This document shows positions 7,137 through 9,126 of a DNA stretch of 9,126 nucleotides, in pieces. Source of the stretch: Rickettsiales bacterium. GTDB lineage: Bacteria; Pseudomonadota; Alphaproteobacteria; Rs-D84; CACZYB01. The notes below the pieces were generated by a model. It ran no database searches. It saw only the letters and a list, made by a program, of their open reading frames with translations, and was not told where the DNA came from. The DNA lies in assembly GCA_031276335.1 (NCBI GenBank), contig JAISNH010000023.1, forward strand, positions 1-9,126. The letters run 5' to 3'. The stretch's first letter is position 1, and each line of letters opens with the position of its first letter. A program made the position numbers and the translations under genes.

Positions 7137-7753
7137 TAATCGAGGCTGAAGCTGTTCTGGCATTCCTTCATGCGCCGGGCTATCCCGTCGAAGTCGACGG
7201 AGAAGCGCGCGACGCCGGTCGTGACCGAGGAGGCCGCGGACGTTACGGCCGAACCGATTGTCGTGACATGGGTCAGCGTCGTGGCCTTCTGCAATCCGCC
7301 GGCCGTGCTTGCCGCCGCCGGCACTGCGTTTTCTCCGCCGGCCCCGGTTCCGCTATCGCCGGCCGCCGCCTTTTTCCCGCCGCCGCCGATGACGCCGGTT
7401 TGGGACAGTATGGATGCGCCGCCGGCCAGCGTGCCCACGCCGGAAACCACGGTCGTGCCGATCGCCAGGTTCCGGACCTTTTCCATTTCGCCGCTTGGTA
7501 TCCCGCCGCAGATGTCGGCGGACATGGAGCGTTCCGCCTGTATCTTGTTCAGCTTCTGCGTCGCCTGCTTCAGCTTGGCCTCCGCCATGCGGAGATTGTT
7601 TTCGGAAATCAGCTTTTGCTGGGACAGGCTGCCGTTCTTTTTCTGCAGCTCCTCGAATTTCATTCCCTGCTCGCTTTTGGGCGCGGGCGCATCCTCGGCC
7701 ATGGCGCCGAAGGGGAGGAGAAGGACGAGCGAGAATGCGAATATCTTTTTCAT
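7133..7753 (-). CDS. Exported coiled-coil protein with Gly/Ala-rich hydrophobic segments, unknown function
   Basis: 206 aa; not recognised. A textbook Sec signal peptide occupies residues 1-19 (MKK, hydrophobic core, AMA cleavage before EDAPAP). Next comes a heptad-like, Lys/Gln/Glu-rich coiled coil (about 32-75), then DICGGIP (80-86), a small-residue hydrophobic stretch (97-121), a Gly/Ala/Ser-rich linker (122-153), a second Ala/Ser/Thr-rich helix (158-182) and the tail RRMKECQNSF (193-202) near the C-terminus. Two cysteines (Cys82, Cys198) could pair in the periplasm. Start ATG 7751-7753 is preceded by AGGGGA (7762-7767) at 8-nt spacing inside the upstream frame, and overlaps that frame's TGA by one base (TGATG), so translation is probably coupled. 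The tail resembles the end of the upstream frame (INECRGSF), suggesting distant paralogy. An upstream in-frame start in the 7924 region would give a basic, implausible leader. Confidence 0.8.
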   Translation of the reverse strand: MKKIFAFSLVLLLPFGAMAEDAPAPKSEQGMKFEELQKKNGSLSQQKLISENNLRMAEAKLKQATQKLNKIQAERSMSADICGGIPSGEMEKVRNLAIGTTVVSGVGTLAGGASILSQTGVIGGGGKKAAAGDSGTGAGGENAVPAAASTAGGLQKATTLTHVTTIGSAVTSAASSVTTGVARFSVDFDGIARRMKECQNSFSLDY

Positions 7754-8037
7754 CAGAACGATCCCCTGCATTCGTTTATGTTTTTGATGACGTCGTTGAT
7801 TTTGGCGATGACCACGCCGCTTACTATGGTCGAGACGGCCGAGCCCGCGGTGCCGACCGCCGAGCCGATGACGGCGACGGTTTGCGCGGTGCGGTTGGTC
7901 TTGGCCTGCTTTTTCGCCTCGCATTCGTAGATTTCGGCGTTGCGCTCGGTTTCATTTTGTATGTGCTTGAATTGCTCCGAGCATGACAGCTTTTCCTCGG
8001 CGGCGGAGACGAAGGTCATGCGCCTTACTATGTCCAT
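7753..8037 (-). CDS. 94-aa frame, probably the C-terminal remnant of the gene to its right
   Basis: As a free gene it would run from ATG 8037 to TGA 7753-7755 (94 aa). No ribosome site precedes that ATG and there is no signal peptide. The same frame stays open rightward to a TAA at 8224-8226, adding 62 residues with cysteine-rich sequence related to the upstream protein; no ATG, GTG or TTG lies in that added stretch. I therefore read it as the distal part of one broken gene. Content: an acidic/basic helical region with cysteines (LSCSEQ, YECEAKK), then a hydrophobic small-residue segment (about residues 50-75, GSAVGTAGSAVSTIVSGVV) and a tail INECRGSF. The tail resembles KECQNSF of the downstream 206-aa protein. 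If translated, it would need readthrough, reinitiation or loss of the TAA. Function unknown. Confidence 0.5.
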   Translation of the reverse strand: MDIVRRMTFVSAAEEKLSCSEQFKHIQNETERNAEIYECEAKKQAKTNRTAQTVAVIGSAVGTAGSAVSTIVSGVVIAKINDVIKNINECRGSF

Positions 8038-8112
8038 GACCTGCAGCTTCTGCGCGTAGGTGGCGGCGGGCAGGGGGTCGAAGGGACGCGGAGATTTGAT
8101 GGCTATTGTGTT

Positions 8113-8226
8113 ATTTATGCAGCACTGTCTGTTCGGATTTTTTGTAGCCCCTTCTGGCGGCTCTGCATCGCAAGCGCTAAAAGCAAATTTTGCTGTGTTG
8201 ACAGTACCGGAGCGGCAGTTATGTTA
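8113..8226 (-). repeat. Cysteine-module repeat, copy A (contains the TAA)
   Basis: Reads stop-H-N-C-x14-CDAEPPEG...RQCC..N. Aligns to copy B at an exact 333-nt offset from the stop through CDA, shifting to 330 nt after a one-codon gap. The best block is TGGCGG-N-TCTGCATCGCAAG at 8155-8174 (one mismatch to B in 20 nt). Over about 63 nt of the conserved core I count roughly 80% identity by hand. Confidence 0.75.
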
Positions 8227-9126
8227 GTCGTCTAGTAGTATTTGCGATGTGCTTGACAACGCTTCTATCGAGGTAGCAGCCGGCATCCCTGAGCTGTTGA
8301 CAGAGTGTTCGTTCCGGGCAGGCGAAGTATTGCAAATATAGTGTCCAGAGCCATCTATGTCTACCCACTCGTGGCCCCGCCTTTCGCAATCTATTCTGTT
8401 TTGCCTTTCTTCTGTTCGCGTTTGGGGCACGGAGGCCGTATTCTCTTTGCAGCATGGTCTGGTCGTCGTATTTTTTTCAACTCCTGATGGCGGATCTGCA
8501 TCGCAAGATCTATAATCAACGGTTCTTCCGTTTATAGTATGGGTGCCACACTCATTATACTTCTTTGCTATCCAGTTCTGCTCCCTTGCCATTTGATTTT
8601 CCACGGCGGTATTGTGCGGCAGTATCTGTCGTGAAATGGCGCAGGCCTGTATGTTGGTCAGGGACAATCCTAGAGAAGGCCCCATAAGTTGTCCTGATAA
8701 ACTGTTTATTACTTTGTCGCATTCGACGCTATTTACGGAATCCCGGGTGAATTCATAATTCTTTTCCCCCATTATATCTTTCGCCATTTCTTCCAATTCT
8801 TTAAAATTATCAAGCACATATTGCCGCTTGGTTTCATCCTTTAAATCGCCGCAGTCTTGGATGTCTTTGAGAGAATCTTCAGTTACAGGCTTCTTGTCAA
8901 TCAAGTAGCTCTTTATTAATTCATCAAAAGCCGGACAAGGGGAAGCGTCGCCTAGGACAATCTCCTTCTTCTCCATTTTCTTTTTGAACTGTTCCTCGTC
9001 CTTCTGCACGAAATTCGCCACGGTCGCGGTGATGTTTCCGGCGGCGCTTACTATAGATGCTCCGAAGGCTATGCTCATCTTGTCCTTTATGTCCCCTACC
9101 GCGCCGGGGTCCATCTTCCTGCACGC
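8224..9126 (-). CDS. Cysteine-rich probable extracytoplasmic protein, partial, unknown function
   Basis: 300 residues visible; the frame runs off the right edge, and the ATG at 9112-9114 is probably internal since four sense codons (ACRK) precede it. Not recognised. Visible order: a small-residue hydrophobic stretch (FGASIVSAAGNITATVANFV), a Lys/Glu-rich helix, an acidic helical region with isolated cysteines (SPCPAF, QDCGD, VECDKV, QACAIS), then a compact module with C-x14-CDADPP and RPCC, then IDCERRGHEWV...YICNTS, and a Ser-rich end LLDD before TAA. About ten cysteines suggest disulfides and export, although the signal peptide would be off-window. GC falls sharply across most of it (about 32-38% in 8701-8820 by hand count) while its first ~40 codons are GC-rich. 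The leftward neighbours are probably cotranscribed. Confidence 0.65.
   Translation of the reverse strand, partial: ACRKMDPGAVGDIKDKMSIAFGASIVSAAGNITATVANFVQKDEEQFKKKMEKKEIVLGDASPCPAFDELIKSYLIDKKPVTEDSLKDIQDCGDLKDETKRQYVLDNFKELEEMAKDIMGEKNYEFTRDSVNSVECDKVINSLSGQLMGPSLGLSLTNIQACAISRQILPHNTAVENQMAREQNWIAKKYNECGTHTINGRTVDYRSCDADPPSGVEKNTTTRPCCKENTASVPQTRTEERQNRIDCERRGHEWVDIDGSGHYICNTSPARNEHSVNSSGMPAATSIEALSSTSQILLDD
8443..8559 (-). repeat. Cysteine-module repeat, copy B (Tyr codon in place of the TAA)
   Basis: Reads Y-N-E-C-x14-CDADPPSG...RPCC..N, the partner of copy A. The shared 20-nt block is at 8488-8507. The Tyr codon TAT (8557-8559) is exactly 333 nt from the TAA of copy A, and both copies have 14 residues between the first and second cysteine. 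Confidence 0.75.

Larger units (their letters stand above)
8100..8990. other. AT-rich island inside the exported-protein frame
   Basis: Hand counts give about 38% GC for 8701-8760 and 32% for 8761-8820, against roughly 60% or more in the flanking coding DNA. GC-rich sequence resumes on both sides (8040-8095 and 9000-9126) in the same reading frame. No transposase, tRNA or terminal inverted repeat is visible at the edges. Confidence 0.65.
7753..9126 (-). pseudogene. Continuous frame interrupted by one TAA: broken or switchable cysteine-rich exported protein (5' end outside window)
   Basis: All codons from the right edge to 7753 are in one frame except a single TAA at 8224-8226: 300 visible codons before it, 156 after. 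Residues on both sides of the stop belong to copies of the same cysteine module, 333 nt apart in the same frame, so the break is inside a repeat-bearing gene rather than between two unrelated genes. There is no ribosome site or start codon immediately after the TAA. It could be a recent pseudogene, a partial duplication, or an OFF state that recombination between the copies could reverse. The intact protein would be cysteine-rich, at least 456 residues long, and end in the hydrophobic small-residue segment plus INECRGSF. Confidence 0.5.

Noticed and set aside
7170..7986. Rightward open frames opposite the 206-aa exported protein
   Set aside because: They spell low-complexity Pro/Ala or Arg/Ser-rich proteins, while the leftward frame has a signal peptide, coiled coil and ribosome site.
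8224..8226. Recoding of TAA (readthrough by a reassigned code)
   Set aside because: TAA ends ftsK, waaA and obgE here, so it is a normal stop; a general reassignment is excluded, though local readthrough is not.
8219..8455. 78-aa leftward frame overlapping the cysteine-module region
   Set aside because: It is out of frame with the repeat-bearing gene, has no motif, and the cysteine pattern is conserved only in the other frame.
8100..8990. Insertion sequence or integrated element as cause of the AT-rich island
   Set aside because: No transposase, integrase, inverted terminal repeats or target duplication seen; the island stays in the host gene's reading frame.

Overview
This GC-rich window looks like part of an alphaproteobacterial chromosome. 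The best lineage clue is the FtsK motor region, whose segment before Walker B carries a QTGFNPATGEPVFE stretch that I recall as typical of alphaproteobacterial FtsK. A lysophospholipid-acyltransferase-like (DUF374) gene directly before waaA also fits, and waaA implies a lipopolysaccharide-bearing Gram-negative outer membrane. Isoleucine codon AUA is used very heavily for such GC-rich DNA.

Layout, left to right. 1-1053 (+): 3' part of ftsK, from Walker A to the gamma domain. 1054-1231: intergenic, with hairpins and a strong extended -10 promoter. 1232-7136 (+): a tightly packed run of an MscS-family channel, a DUF374 acyltransferase-like gene, waaA, a HhH-GPD-like putative DNA glycosylase, obgE, and a capsular-polysaccharide-type glycosyltransferase relative that lacks the expected DxD-region Asp. 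Most junctions are short or overlapping (18 nt, 1-nt overlap, 35 nt, 11-nt overlap). Only the 80-nt gap before waaA could hold an internal promoter.

7133-9126 (-): a leftward block of exported-looking proteins I do not recognise, converging on the glycosyltransferase so that the two TAG stops share the palindrome CTAG. It comprises a 206-aa protein with a clear signal peptide, and to its right one continuous reading frame (7753-9126 and beyond) broken by a single TAA at 8224-8226. The frame contains two related cysteine modules exactly 333 nt (111 codons) apart. The TAA lies where the other copy has a Tyr TAT codon. Recombination between the copies would remove the stop and restore the frame. 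The centre of this frame (about 8100-8990) is much more AT-rich than either end, so the gene looks like a mosaic.

How the genes work together: the rightward genes serve division/chromosome segregation (ftsK), osmotic protection (mscS), envelope lipid and LPS inner-core assembly (DUF374, waaA), DNA repair (putative), and ribosome assembly (obgE). The leftward block is probably periplasmic or surface-located, with cysteines, coiled coil and small-residue-rich hydrophobic segments. It is the accessory part of the window and the most likely place for something undescribed.
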